From Loripinus fragilis (lineage: Eukaryota; Mollusca; Bivalvia; Lucinida; Lucinidae), in the NCBI GenBank assembly GCA_964019695.1, contig OZ026522.1:57312811-57376810 (forward strand): a DNA stretch of 64,000 bases, written 5' to 3'. Numbering within the stretch: the stretch's first letter is position 1; each line of letters begins with the position of its first letter. Below are positions 53,691 to 64,000 of this stretch, piece by piece. Under the pieces are notes generated by a model that saw only the letters and a program-made list of their open reading frames with translations, ran no database searches and was not told the origin of the DNA. The translations under genes were made by a program, and so were the position numbers.

Positions 53691-54250
53691 TTAATGACGC
53701 ATCATTCATAAACCCATGCCGTTTGTTTATTTCATATGAAATGGCTCGGACTCAGTATAAACTGGGTCCGAGGAAACGGCATCTTCACAAGCAAAGGCTC
53801 CGTCGATATTTCCTTTCGACAAACTTTAGATTTGAAAAAATCGCAACCCTTGGTAGGGACAAGATGAAGAAATGGTGACTTGACTGTAAGATTTATCATT
53901 ATCATTTATATATGCGATTTTTCAGATGCAGCATCTGAGGACGACTTCACAGCCCGTCTACAGAGCTACACTTTTTAGACAGTACGTACAGCCCATGATG
54001 TTTTAATTGTAAAATACGATGTTTTAACCTCTTGCTGACGTCACTTGCCCGTGATGCTAACGCCCTGGGCAGTACTAAAGTAGAAGTAGAATATATATAG
54101 GGATCAAACATGTTTTTCTATGCATTATAATCTGCTGGACCCCGAGGGTGGTGTTGAAACCCAAGCCTGAAAGCAGATGTTAGTGTATCATAAATTATTA
54201 TCCCTAATTGCATCTGATTACCAATTATAATTGAGCCATGATATGAGATT
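53691..54250. other. No gene; hairpin at 53744-53773
   Basis: CTCGGACTCAG..CTGGGTCCGAG, same as 36188-36220. Possibly includes the LINE 5' region, but no ORF1 is visible. Confidence 0.35.
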
Positions 54251-57142
54251 TCCAAAAATGTGGTATGTGCGCCCACGGACGTACACATATACATCAGTCG
54301 GCCGTCGGAACTTTCTGCTGAGCACACAACCGTCAGTCACAAAAACCTTCGCTATGCAACCCTGAAAGTCCTCAACATAAATGCCCGTTCAATTAAAGCC
54401 CAAGACAAGCTTGATCAGTTCCATGCTATGCTTGACCAGAGGTTACCCGACATTGTGATATGCACTGAGTCCTGGCTAACTCCTGACATCTATGATGCTG
54501 AGATTATCCCAAACAGTCTGGGTTATACCATGTTTAGGCGGGATAGGGGGTCCAGGGGAGGAGGTGTTTTCATCCTTGTACGAAATTTGTACATTGCAAA
54601 TAGGGTACAGGAATGGGAAACAGACTGTGAAATACTGTGGATTAAGTTACAACTTGCAGGGTCTGTCCCCCTCCACATTGCTGCCTATTATAAACCAAGT
54701 GAGTCAGACACAAAGAATTTTGAAGAGTTTAAAAGGTCAATTGCAATGGTGTCAATGGTAAAGGGCCACACATGGGTATTGGGAGATTTTAACTTCCCGA
54801 GATTTTGCTGGGCGGATAATATCCCCACTGGTCATTTCCCCTGACTGTAAGTACACACACCAATATGAGGAGTTCATCGACCGCTTAAATGAGTTCAGCC
54901 TCACACAGTTAGTGACCCAACCAACAAGGTTTGAAAACATATTAGACCTCTTTCTCATAGATAATCCAACCTTAGTGAAATCTGTAGACATCAAACCAGG
55001 AATAGCAGACCACAATGCTGTGCTGTCCGAGGTCTATATAAAACCACAGGTAAGCAAGCAGAAACCACGATTGATGTTTATGTACAAGAAAGCTGACTGG
55101 GAGGGACTTGAGAGCCATATGCATCTTTTCCAGAAGTCCTTTTTAGCCTCTCATGAAGGTAAGTCAATCAACTTACTCTGAGAAGATTTCAAGGGAGCTC
55201 TACATTCTGGAATTGAGAAGCACGTCCCACAACATACAATAAGTACAAAGCCGTCACTGCCATGGATGACCCAAGAAATTAAACGAACTATTCGGAAGAG
55301 AGACAGTTTGTATGACAAATACAAGAGGCTAAGGCGCCCTACAGACAGGTGTGCTTTTCTTGAGGCAATGCATTTGGTAAAAAAAAAACTCAAGCATGCT
55401 CATGACAGGTACATTGAGGAAATCCTGGGCCTTACTAATAGCCTAGAACAGCCTGAACCAAATTGCCAGTCAAGCCCTGAACCTCACAAAAGCACACTTG
55501 CCTCCAAAAAGCTGTTCTCCCTTCTGAAGAATTCAAAGCAGGACTCCAAAGGCATTGCCCCCTCAAGAAGGATGGTAAGTTGTACTCTAATACTGTGGAC
55601 AAGGCGAACGTCCTGAACCAACAGTTTCAGTCAGTATTCACACCAAAGTGTCCGTTGAAACTGAGTCAGTTAGCTTCCATGGCTGTGCAGGACCTCTCTG
55701 GCAGTGGTACAATTGATCCATCACAAATACCAGGTGAGTGTCTTAATACTACACCCCTAATGGAAAGTATCACTGTCTCAACAAATGGCATTGCCAAACT
55801 CTTGAAGGACCTAAATCCCCATAAAGCAGCAGGACCCGATCAGATAAAGCCGCTTGTCCTCCAAAAACTCTGTGATGTGATAGCTCCTATTCTTCAGGTA
55901 ATTTTTCAAAGGTCCCTAAACACAGGTAGAGTACCCAAGGACTGGAGCACAGCCTTTGTATGTCCACTTTTCAAAAAAGGAGACACCAGTCTTGCATCAA
56001 ACTACAGACCTATCTCATTAACCAGTACTCTATGCAAAGTGCTTGAGCATGTTGTTACCACAAACATAGTCTCCCACATGGACAAGTATAATTTGCTTTA
56101 TTATCTCCAGCACGGCTTTCGTAGCAAATGATCTTGCGAAACACAACTGGTCACACTCATAGAAGACTTGATGCGGAACTCAATAGCAGGTAATCAAACT
56201 GACCTTGTCTTACTCGACTTTTCGAAGGCGTTTGCTAAGGTAAGCCACCAGAAATTACCGCTCAAACTCCACAGAAATGGCATTAGAGGCCCCACCCTTA
56301 AATGGATCCAGGCATTCTTATCTGATCGGACCCAGACCATAGTTATTGATAATGAAAAGTCCGCCACCGTACCAGTCACATCTGGGGTCCCACAAGGCTC
56401 TGTCCTCGGTCCCATTCTCTTTCTCATTTACATAAATGACCTCCCTGATAAAACAAGGTCAAAGGTACGGTTGTTTGCAGATGACACGGCCATTTACTTG
56501 GCAGTCTCAGGCTTAAAAGATGCTCAGATTCTGCAGCAGGACCTTGATCACTTCCACCTATGGGAGCTGGACTGGATATGGAGTTCAATCCAAGTAAATG
56601 TGTTGTAATACATATTACAAGATCTAGAACTCCAGTCCCAAGCCAGTACCTGCTGCATGGCCAAGTACTGGAATCGGTTGCAGGCTCCAAATACCTGGGC
56701 GTGGAAATCAGCAGCAACCTATCCTTCAACGGCCTCGGCAAGTCAGTCCCTTGGCTTCCTCAAGAGAAACATAAGGTCCAAACATCCAGAATTAAGGGAA
56801 ATGGCATACAAAACTCTTGTTCGTCCATTAGTGGAGTATTCATCATCAGTCTGGAGCCCCTACACCAAAAGTAATATTGCCAGGCTTGAAATGGTTCAAC
56901 GTAGAGTGGCCCGCTGGACTCTTAGTGAATACTACCCATATGCAAGCAAGTGTGACACAGATGCTCCAATCCCTGGGCTGGCGGTCTCTTGAGCAGAGAA
57001 GGTCCGACTCCCGACTTTGCCTATTTTACAAGATCATATATGGTCTTGTAGCCATTGACATGCCTCCATATGTTGTACACCCATTGAGAACTCCCAGGAA
57101 TTCACACACCCTTGGCTTCCGTCAAATTCAATCCACTGTAGA
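54251..57142 (+). pseudogene. Jockey/CR1-type LINE, endonuclease and reverse transcriptase, decayed
   Basis: Order of domains: apurinic-type endonuclease (54360-55060; LNINARSIKAQDKLDQF, ICTESWL, RGGGVFILV, GDFNFP, then in another frame DHNAVLSE), a spacer, then RT (55700-56610; HKAAGPDQI, LFKKGDTSLASNYRPISLT, LDFSKAF, SGVPQGSVLGPILF, FADD with the catalytic aspartates at about 56478). Then a C-terminal part in shifted frames (KYLGVEISSNLSFN). Breaks: frame changes near 54840, 55190 and 56580, TGA at 56129-56131, and FSKAFA where Asp is usual at the last position. The C-terminus continues after the LTR element at 62020. Cannot be active. Confidence 0.85.
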
Positions 57143-57351
57143 TGTTTCGTTTCTTGGGGTACTGTCTTAGAATGTATTAGTAAAGCTCAATAAAGAACTC
57201 AACACAGCGTGTTGTATACATACATCTACTTTAATGAGTACCTAAATAAGAACTGGCAATAACAAGAGATGCGCGTTGCTGAAGCATGCAGTATGTAAAT
57301 ACATAAGGTCATAGGTAAAGCAATAGCACTGATGCTATACAAAACGTTACA
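57143..57351 (-). repeat. 3' LTR of the Ty3/gypsy element
   Basis: 209 bp, matching 61810-62019 nearly base for base. Confidence 0.93.
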
Positions 57352-57375
57352 TTCCCCTTGTTTAAAAAAGATGTC

Positions 57376-57484
57376 CTCATTGATTTCTAAACCAATGTCC
57401 ATTTATATAATTCACTACGGTATTGTTGTCTCATTGATTTCTAAACCAATGTCCATGTATCTAATAAACTATGGTAATGTTCCA
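57376..57484. repeat. 55-bp tandem duplication inside the LTR element
   Basis: CTCATTGATTTCTAAACCAA and the following ~35 bp occur twice in a row near the 3' LTR. Confidence 0.8.
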
Positions 57485-57674
57485 GAAAACCAAATCTGAT
57501 GTTTTTATCTATAACACAGCATCACAGTTCTTTAATCTTTAACTGTTCTTAGTGTCAATTACAGCCTGGGTACAAAACAAATAAATTTCTAGTGAGAAAT
57601 GTCAAAACTGTTTACACCACACACGTGTGAAACAAATTCTACACTTCTGTTATCTTTTTTCATTACTATCAAAA

Positions 57675-58530
57675 TTACTTATGCCACACTGGATCACTTA
57701 AATATTTGTTGGGAATGACCTTCCTCCCAGACCTAGTGATATATCTGTCAGAGTCAAGTTTCGAAGGGGGGTTTATCTCTCGCGAAGTAATTAATTGCGG
57801 AGGCTCTGTTATTTCGCTGTGTGCTTGACTCATCGGCATTCCTGACAATTCACAACTTTTTTCCTGAGATTTCAGGAGCGGCATGAGGTCGCTGTCCTCA
57901 CGTGTTTGGTCTTTTGACTTGTGAATGAATTTTCGATTTCTGCGGTAAACATTGCCATCATGCGTTTGCAAAATGTATGAGCGATTGCTGTGCTGGTCTG
58001 TTATAACAGCAGGCTTCCATAGTTTGTCAAATATTTGAACACGTACTTTATCACCTTTTTGCAAAGAAGATAAGTGTTTTGCAGATCTGTCGTGAAATTT
58101 CTTCTGCCTTTCACGATTAGCTGACAACTTTTTTCGCACATCATTCAATTTAAGTGGCTGCGGTTTCAAGCGATCGTTTGTGCATGGCAAATTGGATCTC
58201 AATCGTCGCGACATGCATAATTCTGATGGAGACAATTCACATGATTTCAGAGGCGTTGTGCGGTATGCTAATATTGCAAGATAGGGATCCTTTTTGCTAT
58301 CTCTAGCCTTCTTAAATATGCGTTTTACGATGCTAACTGTCTTCTCCGAAAGGCCATTACTTTGAGGGAAACGTGGAGAACTATGTACAACTCGAAAATT
58401 CCATTCCTGTGCAAAAGAATTGAAAGCTTCAGACGTGTAATAACTAGCGTTATCGCATACGAGCTTTTCAACGATGCCATGTCGAGCGAATATGGTCTTT
58501 AGCTTCCGTTGATCGAGATACTTGTCGTAG
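57675..58530 (-). CDS. Integrase, catalytic core and C-terminus (frame-shifted from pol)
   Basis: Open on the minus strand from about 58530 to the stop near 57675. It contains the second Asp of the DDE triad in VCDNASYY, the Glu in SNGLSEK (D to E spacing typical of retroviral-type integrases), AYRTTPLKSCELSPSEL, and a C-terminal chromatin-binding-like tail. One base is missing relative to the upstream pol frame at about 58505-58530, so the frame breaks inside the integrase core. Unless a -1 frameshift occurs there, the protein is split. Confidence 0.8.
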
Positions 58531-60754
58531 TTGGAAGTAAATCTACCTCAAAATATCTGCTAAAATAGTCTACCGTTACCAAGTAGTCTTTGTTGTCAAA
58601 TGTAAACACGTCTGTCCCTGCAACCTGCCAAGGTCTGTCCGGAATTTGGTGTGATTGCAAAGGTTGTTTAGTGTTTGATGCTCTGTATTGAAGACAAATG
58701 TCGCATTTCAACACAAAGTCTGTTATGTCACTTGTCATGCGTGGCCAAAACATTATATCTTTAGCACGCTGCAGACTTTTCTCCACACCCATGTGTGATT
58801 CATGCACAGCCTGTGTCATGTTGAGTCGAAGCGAAGTAGGTATTACTATCTTCTGTGCTCTAATGATTATGTCGTCTGCTATTGATAATTCGTCTCTGTG
58901 ATTCCAATACTCTAAGATTGATGGTGGACACATTTTCCTTGTCTCAGGCCATCCGTCAAGAATTGTACGCTTTAAAGTTTGGAATTGCACATCGTTTCGC
59001 GTTGCTTGTCTAACTTGTTCAAGCTTTCGGTCAGAAACGGATATTGTCGAGAAAACTGTATGAACGTGTAAGTCCAAGCCTTCTGACAATTCAGGATAAG
59101 TATCAGGTAGAAATTTTCTGCTAAGGGTGTCTGCTAAAGGTATGTCACGACCACTAACATGCTTAATGTCGAGATCATATCTTTGAAGCTGTAACAGTAT
59201 GCGTTGTAACCTTAAAGGTGCACTACTGAGAGGTTTCTTAGCAATGGATGAAAGTGGCTTCGCATCAGATTCCACTGTCACGCGTCTACCGTATATATAC
59301 TCGTGAAATCTCTTTGCCCCGAAGAGAATTCCTAGCATTTCTTTCTCTATCTGCGCATAACCTATCTCGGTTTGTGTCAACGTTTTGGATGCATATGAGA
59401 CTGGTCTACCTTCTTGTAGTAACGTCGCGCCAAGTCCATATTTGGACGCGTCAACCTGCAGCGTAACGTCAAGCTTTGGGTTAAAGTACGCTAATACAGG
59501 ACTGTCCGTCAGTACGTCTTTGATTTTTTGGAAAGCCTCGTCATGAGATTCATTCCAAACAAAGTCTACGTCCTTCTTAAGTAAGTTTCTAAGTGGAGCA
59601 GTCAAGGTAGCTAATTTTGGTGCAAAACGTGTAAGATACGTCACCATACCTAATATCGTCTCTAGCTCTGGTCTGTCTTTCGGAGCATCCATTTGTCTAA
59701 TCGCAGAGAGTTTTTTGTCATCAATTTTCAAACCATTTTGGGTCAGAATATTGCCAAAATAGCGAACTTCTGTAACTCCAATTTTTACCTTATCCGCGTT
59801 CAGCTTGATGCCTCGTTCATGAGCACGTGTCAAGACTTTACGCAAGTTTTGGTCATGTTCAGCCCTTGTTTTACCGAATACAAGAATATCGTCCACGATT
59901 GCTGTGACACCAGCCATGCCTTCAAACGTCTCGTCTATTTTTCGCTGAAAAACATCCTGAGAGCAGTTGAGACCAAACGGGACGCGCAAATAGCGATACC
60001 GTCCAAATGGTGTGTTAAACGTGGTCAGATATGAAGATTTATCTTCAAGCTTCAAACTCCAATAACCACTTGTGGCATCGAGAACTGAGAAGTAGGCAGC
60101 TTCTGACAGCTCTGACAATACCTCATCGAACGTTCGCATAGTGTAATGCAGTCTGCGGATCGCGTCATTCAATGCTTTTGGGTCTAAGCATATTCTGAGA
60201 CTTTTTGTCTTGGGTTTTTCGACAATTACAAAAGAATTGACCCAATCTGTCGGACATGTAACTTTAGCAACGATGCCTGCGTTTTCCATACGCGTAAGTT
60301 CAGTCCTAAATCTTTCACGTAACGCAACAGGGATTCGCCTGGGTGCATTTATTACTGGAACTGCATCTGGCTTCAAATGCAACTCTACATCACCAGGGAT
60401 CAGACCCACGCCTTTGAATAGGTCTGGATATTCGCGCATAATTAGCTCTTTGGTACAAATCTCATTTTGACCACCGGGATTGTCAACCGAGTAAATGAGT
60501 TGTATCAGACTTAAATCAAGTGAAGTTTTAAGGCTCATCAACGGAGTTCTACTTGTTTCTACAACGTAAAACAACGTTTCAATTTGCTTGGCCTTATACA
60601 GACAATTCAGATTAATTGTGCCTCTGACATTTAAAGGGTTACCCGTATATGAAGAAAGCTGAGTTTCAGGAGGTAAGAGCGGGTGCTTGATATTTAATTC
60701 ACGAAAAGTGCTCAACGGAATGATGTTTACTTGTGAACCTGTGTCAATTTTAAA
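58499..60754 (-). CDS. Pol polyprotein: protease, RT, RNase H, integrase N-terminus
   Basis: Open from directly after a UAG stop (60755-60757) down to 58499. Protease active site DTGS at about 60740; RT with LRICLDPKALNDAI, SVLDATSGYW and VDDILVF (catalytic DD; the usual YxDD first residue is replaced); RNase H beginning LQVDASKYGLGATLL; integrase HHCC finger (HESHMG..CDICLQYR) and first catalytic Asp (TDVFTFDN). It shares its frame with gag. Ends early because of the frame break into the rest of the integrase. Confidence 0.9.
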   Translation of the reverse strand, partial: FKIDTGSQVNIIPLSTFRELNIKHPLLPPETQLSSYTGNPLNVRGTINLNCLYKAKQIETLFYVVETSRTPLMSLKTSLDLSLIQLIYSVDNPGGQNEICTKELIMREYPDLFKGVGLIPGDVELHLKPDAVPVINAPRRIPVALRERFRTELTRMENAGIVAKVTCPTDWVNSFVIVEKPKTKSLRICLDPKALNDAIRRLHYTMRTFDEVLSELSEAAYFSVLDATSGYWSLKLEDKSSYLTTFNTPFGRYRYLRVPFGLNCSQDVFQRKIDETFEGMAGVTAIVDDILVFGKTRAEHDQNLRKVLTRAHERGIKLNADKVKIGVTEVRYFGNILTQNGLKIDDKKLSAIRQMDAPKDRPELETILGMVTYLTRFAPKLATLTAPLRNLLKKDVDFVWNESHDEAFQKIKDVLTDSPVLAYFNPKLDVTLQVDASKYGLGATLLQEGRPVSYASKTLTQTEIGYAQIEKEMLGILFGAKRFHEYIYGRRVTVESDAKPLSSIAKKPLSSAPLRLQRILLQLQRYDLDIKHVSGRDIPLADTLSRKFLPDTYPELSEGLDLHVHTVFSTISVSDRKLEQVRQATRNDVQFQTLKRTILDGWPETRKMCPPSILEYWNHRDELSIADDIIIRAQKIVIPTSLRLNMTQAVHESHMGVEKSLQRAKDIMFWPRMTSDITDFVLKCDICLQYRASNTKQPLQSHQIPDRPWQVAGTDVFTFDNKDYLVTVDYFSRYFEVDLLPTTTSISINGS

Positions 60755-61732
60755 CTATATGGGCGTTTTCTTTGGACCAATGTTAACTGTGGCAAAAGCT
60801 TGATCGTAATGAGAAAAAGATGTATTTACCGTATCAACATAAAAATCCGAATCCAAATCCGATTCCTCAGACTGAAATTGGTCACTTTTCACTTCATGCA
60901 CTGATTTTGATCTACACACGCGTTGAAAATGATTAAGTTTATTGCACTTTCTGCAAATTTGTCCTTTGGCTGGACACACTTCATTTGACTTATGAGCGTC
61001 ATATCCGCAGTTCTTGCACTTAGCGTCCTGTTCACGTCTCGTCTTGTTCGTCCCCGTCTGTGGTTCGTAGCCCTGTGGTGTGTAACCCGTGGCCCCATAC
61101 GATTGTCGCTGACCCATCGTAGTACCAGATCGGTTCGAACGTTTGACTCGTCTCTTGGTCTTCGGTTTGACCATGTGAACGTCATTAGGTGTCATCTGCT
61201 TCATCTGCTCCTGGGCGTATTCGTAATTTTGCCCAATCTGAATAGCTTTTTGTAACGTTAAGTCTCTTCCAACGTTAATGAGTTTCTCACGTATTTTGGG
61301 TGAGTTAGTCCCAAACACAATTCTGTCCCGTATCATTTCTTCAGGATCATGATAGTCACAATCTCTTGACTTCAATCGTAATCTCGTGACAAACGAATCA
61401 ATGGCTTCACTTCCCTGTATTTCGTTATTAAACTGGTAACGAGCAAATATAGGGTTTAACGGCGGTTTGACGTGCTTCTTAAAGCGTTCATAAAACGTAT
61501 CCAGTTTCTTGGCGTCGTCAACTGATATGTCAGTCCATGTATGACGAATATCTCTCCCTTTGTCGCCAACCCATAGTAACAAATATGACACTTTTTCTTC
61601 CTCTGTTTTAGCTTTTAGAGGTCCAGAAAACATTAATGCAGTGTGTCTCATAAATTTCTCCCACTGCTCTGGCAAGTTTGTATCGTCCCATCGCATAGAG
61701 GGTGGTGTTATTCCTGCTAATTCCATTGTCAC
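60755..61732 (-). CDS. Gag-like capsid/nucleocapsid protein
   Basis: 325 residues from ATG at 61732. The N-terminal two-thirds is helical capsid-like sequence (WEKFMRHTALMF, FNNEIQGSEAIDSFVTRLR). Then a basic linker and two zinc knuckles: CKNCGYDAHKSNEVC (CX2CX4HX5C) and CRKCNKLNHFQRVC (CX2CX4HX4C). Two knuckles are common in Mag-like gypsy elements. It ends at UAG immediately before the protease in the same frame. Confidence 0.9.
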   Translation of the reverse strand: MTMELAGITPPSMRWDDTNLPEQWEKFMRHTALMFSGPLKAKTEEEKVSYLLLWVGDKGRDIRHTWTDISVDDAKKLDTFYERFKKHVKPPLNPIFARYQFNNEIQGSEAIDSFVTRLRLKSRDCDYHDPEEMIRDRIVFGTNSPKIREKLINVGRDLTLQKAIQIGQNYEYAQEQMKQMTPNDVHMVKPKTKRRVKRSNRSGTTMGQRQSYGATGYTPQGYEPQTGTNKTRREQDAKCKNCGYDAHKSNEVCPAKGQICRKCNKLNHFQRVCRSKSVHEVKSDQFQSEESDLDSDFYVDTVNTSFSHYDQAFATVNIGPKKTPI

Positions 61733-61809
61733 AATTTGTGCATATAAATTCCAAATTTCTAGATCGAACTGTTTTCAAAATGTTTATTAAATTTCACTTC
61801 TGAACACCA

Positions 61810-62019
61810 TGTTTCGTTTCTTGGGGTACTGTCTTAGAATGTATTAGTAAAGCTCAATAAAGAACTCAACACAGCGTGTTGTATTACATACATCTACTTT
61901 AATGAGTACCTAAATAAGAACTGGCAATAACAAGAGATGCGCGTTGCTGAAGCATGCAGTATGTAAATACATAAGGTCATAGGTAAAGCAATAGCACTGA
62001 TGCTATACAAAACGTTACT
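61810..62019 (-). repeat. 5' LTR of the Ty3/gypsy element
   Basis: 210 bp; carries the promoter of the element in minus orientation. TTGTATAGC lies near its start, but no strong TATA is clear. Confidence 0.93.
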
Positions 62020-62260
62020 GTAGATTACTACAAATACTCATTCTATCCCCTCTCAATCGTGCAATGGAACCGGCTGCCAGCATACATAGCACTTCTGCCC
62101 ACCTTTGATTCATTCAAGAGGGCAGTGTGCATAGTCAGTCACCCAATGCCATAAATGTCAGTGTACTGTTTTTAAACTTTTTAGCCTATCACTGTCAGCC
62201 TGTTTCTGACTTTTAACATTTTAACCCTATCATCTTTTATTCCACTCCAACTAACAAATC
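62020..62260 (+). pseudogene. LINE C-terminus and 3' UTR, beyond the LTR insertion
   Basis: Continues the reading of 57130 without loss: DYYKYSFYPLSIVQWNRLP, where WNxLP is the usual end of Jockey/CR1 ORF2, then stop near 62152. The 3' UTR extends to about 62260. Confidence 0.75.
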
Positions 62261-62373
62261 TTATGGGAACTTTTTATTTTTAAAAGCATTTCTTCCACTA
62301 ACACCGCACTGACGCGCACCTGCACGTAATCTCCGAGAGGGGGTGATGCAGTAGAGATAGATAGATAGTGCGC

Positions 62374-62440
62374 CCAGCAAAGGTTCAGACCAGGCTGCGC
62401 ATACGTGCAGACTGATCAGAGCCTTTGCTAGACGCTTAAA
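62374..62440 (+). repeat. Interspersed repeat family A, fragment
   Basis: AGCAAAGGTTCAGACCAGGC followed by GCAGACTGATCAGAGCCTTTG, as in 22690-22750. Confidence 0.5.
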
Positions 62441-62559
62441 TATTCCATGAGTGTCAAGGTACTGACTGAATATCATTTGGAGTTTCTAAGCTTAAAAGGA
62501 GGCTGCACAAGCACGTCTGAGTCTACACTTTTCAAAATGCCACATTGTTGGAAATCACA

Positions 62560-62700
62560 TGTCACGCCTCAATTATCAGTCACAGGTCAAATAACTTTGA
62601 ACAAAGTGTCGACGAGTTGTCTCATAAAGTGTCGACGAGTTGGCTTATAAAGTGTCGACTAGTCGTCTCACGATCTGTCGACGAGTTGTCTAGATTGGTT
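62560..62700 (-). repeat. GTCGAC-rich inverted repeat, right member
   Basis: GTGTCGACGAGTTGTCTCAT-like units, four times; complement of 53536-53690 including some flanking bases (CAATTATCAGTCACAGGTCA against TGACCAGTAAATGATAATTG). Confidence 0.65.
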
Positions 62701-63666
62701 CCCCACGTTGATAAAGCTCCACTTCCGCTACGCATATTACGTTTGGTAACTAGTAATTTTTTACCAGTAGAGAATCCCACTCATCCGACTGCGCATGCTC
62801 CAGAAAGAGCATCTGTTTACATCCTGGGTCAATTTCGCACATCAAAATGAGAAATGAACATGTACTGAAAACTGAGAAGATTTGCCGCACTTTCTTTTCG
62901 ATACGAAGCCTTTCAAATATTGCTGTTATTGGTAATTTCGATTTTAATAATTTTTTCAATGTACTTAGATTTTGATGTAATCAAGTGACCATACCTGTCC
63001 AAATAGCGCAAGTGGTAGCGCTTTAGCTTATCGAGGTAAGCGTCTAGAGATCGAATCCCACACAACTGATTTTTTTTCTTCCGCATATGGTATTTTTTCA
63101 AGTAGAGAACCTGCGCATGCTCCAGAAAGAGCGTCGGTGTTGAAAAAGTTCATAAATAGGCCAGGTATTATATGAATCCAGTGTGAACCAAATTCAATTA
63201 AATTTTTTACTATATAAAAGGCACAGAAAGTGGACTGGGTGGGCCAGCTCATACTCACTTACTATCCAATGATGCAAACCATGTTTCAAGGTCACCAGTC
63301 TTGTGGTTCATGTAAAGAAGGTTTAAAGGGTATTCACTACCTAAAAATAGTATGTGAGCATGATCAGGAAATACCACAATCACAAACAGCAGACAACCCC
63401 ATGGCACTGCAAGGAAGAGACACACAACCATCAAGAGACACCAGGAAGACAAACTAATACATCCGTGGATCATCGTGGCTACAGCATGGGATAGAAATGT
63501 ATAGAACTCCCGTAAAACAAAAATCTGCACCCTGCAGAGCGTGTCTGCATGGTCTGTGGAAAGAGCGCACAAGAGGTCCGAAGGATCGAATCCACAAAAA
63601 GATCAGACATCAACGCCAAAGCATTGCTCGCGAAATATGGGGGCATTAATGTAGAGAGTGGCGTTA
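62701..63666. other. No gene; tRNA-like heads at 63003-63060 and 63555-63590
   Basis: 63003-63060 has an A-box-like GCGCAAGTGGTAGCGC (stem-forming) and a B-box-like AGATCGAATCC; 63555-63590 has GGATCGAATCC. The T-stem and acceptor do not pair, so these are probably SINE heads or tRNA pseudogenes. AGAGAATCCCACTC..GCGCATGCTCCAGAAAGAGC near 62770-62810 recurs at 63103-63132. Confidence 0.4.
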
Positions 63667-63895
63667 GGCTTAAATGAAATATATGTGTGGTTCCTGTTGC
63701 CTACCTACCCTAATTTTTTTAACCCTATATACCCTAAACAATAAAATGGTCTTTGGAGAAAAAATGGGCACTTTTTCAATTTCTGTCACTATTTTCTTTG
63801 TTAAATGTTATAACAAAATTTAATAATTTCCCTACCTACCTACCCTGAATTTTCTTGGCATGAAACAGGAACCACACATATATTTCATTTAGGCC
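63667..63895. mobile_element. PIF/Harbinger-type MITE, 229 bp
   Basis: Duplication TTA at 63664-63666 and 63896-63898; ends GGCTTAAATGAAATATATGT and the complement of GGCCTAAATGAAATATATGT, about 32 bp. TTA and GGSC-type ends fit Harbinger. Non-coding. Confidence 0.8.
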
Positions 63896-64000
63896 TTATG
63901 TGTAGAAACTGTTACTCGAAATTACAGAACCTCGATCAAAGATGTAGACTTTTTTATGAGGGGTGCCAACGAAATGCAAGGATAGTGATGCGTGCTAATA

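Larger units (their letters stand above)
57143..62019 (-). mobile_element. Ty3/gypsy LTR retrotransposon, nearly intact, minus strand
   Basis: LTRs 57143-57351 (209 bp) and 61810-62019 (210 bp) differ by about one indel and one end base, so the insertion is young. Both begin and end TG..CA in the element's sense (one end base changed). Target duplication GTAGA at 57138-57142 and 62020-62024. Next to the 5' LTR (61810) the complement reads TGGTGTTCAGAAGTG, a primer-binding site with the required TGG. A polypurine tract AACAAGGGGAA abuts the 3' LTR (57352-57362). Gene order gag, protease, RT, RNase H, integrase is the Ty3/gypsy order. There is no env ORF. It splits the older LINE. Confidence 0.93.

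Noticed and set aside
57143..62019. Endogenous retrovirus with env
   Set aside because: No env-like ORF between integrase and the 3' LTR; gag and pol are of the Ty3/gypsy type.
63003..63060. tRNA gene
   Set aside because: The D-stem and B box fit, but anticodon stem has a mismatch and the T and acceptor stems do not pair.

Overview
The window looks like nuclear DNA of an invertebrate animal, most likely a mollusc and probably a bivalve. Reasons: AT-rich DNA, a gene split by canonical GT-AG introns, tRNA-derived SINEs, many palindromic MITEs, long C/G/A runs, and Penelope-like, Ty3/gypsy and Jockey/CR1-type elements. The phylum is inferred from repeat style. Only about 1.6 kb is host coding sequence; the rest is introns and layered mobile DNA.

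Host genes (1-18 kb). The left edge holds the 3' end of an ORF ending in a MYND zinc finger (3-800). A complete seven-exon tetraspanin of the TSPAN3 type follows at 1289-17786: 252 codons, all introns phase 0. Its first exon (1289-1351) is too short to appear as an ORF. Its introns hold two SINE-class or MITE-class families in many copies, several of them within 20-40 bp of splice sites.

Most unusual element (8438-11990, intron 4). Three full copies and a partial copy of a ~1.05 kb unit stand in tandem between 15-bp target-site duplications. Each internal junction carries a complete type I hammerhead self-cleaving ribozyme, with a TATA box about 100 bp upstream of the cleavage site. The first unit begins exactly at the predicted cleavage position. 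This is the architecture of a retrozyme (a hammerhead-bearing, probably circRNA-mobilised retroelement), but the unit is much larger than the few-hundred-nt metazoan retrozymes I know of. It lies in sense orientation inside the tetraspanin pre-mRNA.

18-45 kb. There are no host genes that I can support. The stretch holds SINEs, hairpin MITEs, C-rich MITEs with 8-bp target duplications, Tc1/mariner-like and other TIR elements. Larger elements are a 2.7-kb TIR element with an internal foldback (25631-28315), a 1.8-kb TIR element (30656-32412) and a 5.4-kb decayed DNA transposon with long inverted subterminal repeats and a minus-strand coding remnant (39186-44586).

45-53 kb. Broken, partly tandem and partly inverted copies of one Penelope-like (or related) reverse transcriptase element. 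A 1.5-kb non-autonomous hAT element (46706-48229, 8-bp duplication) sits directly behind the RT catalytic YLDD codons and itself contains a C-rich MITE.

53-64 kb. A decayed Jockey/CR1-type LINE (54251-62260) is split by a nearly intact, recent Ty3/gypsy LTR retrotransposon on the minus strand (57143-62019, 5-bp duplication GTAGA). Inverted GTCGAC-rich repeats flank the whole nest (53536-53690 and 62560-62700). A Harbinger-type MITE lies near the right end. The two host genes have no evident functional link to each other or to the mobile elements.
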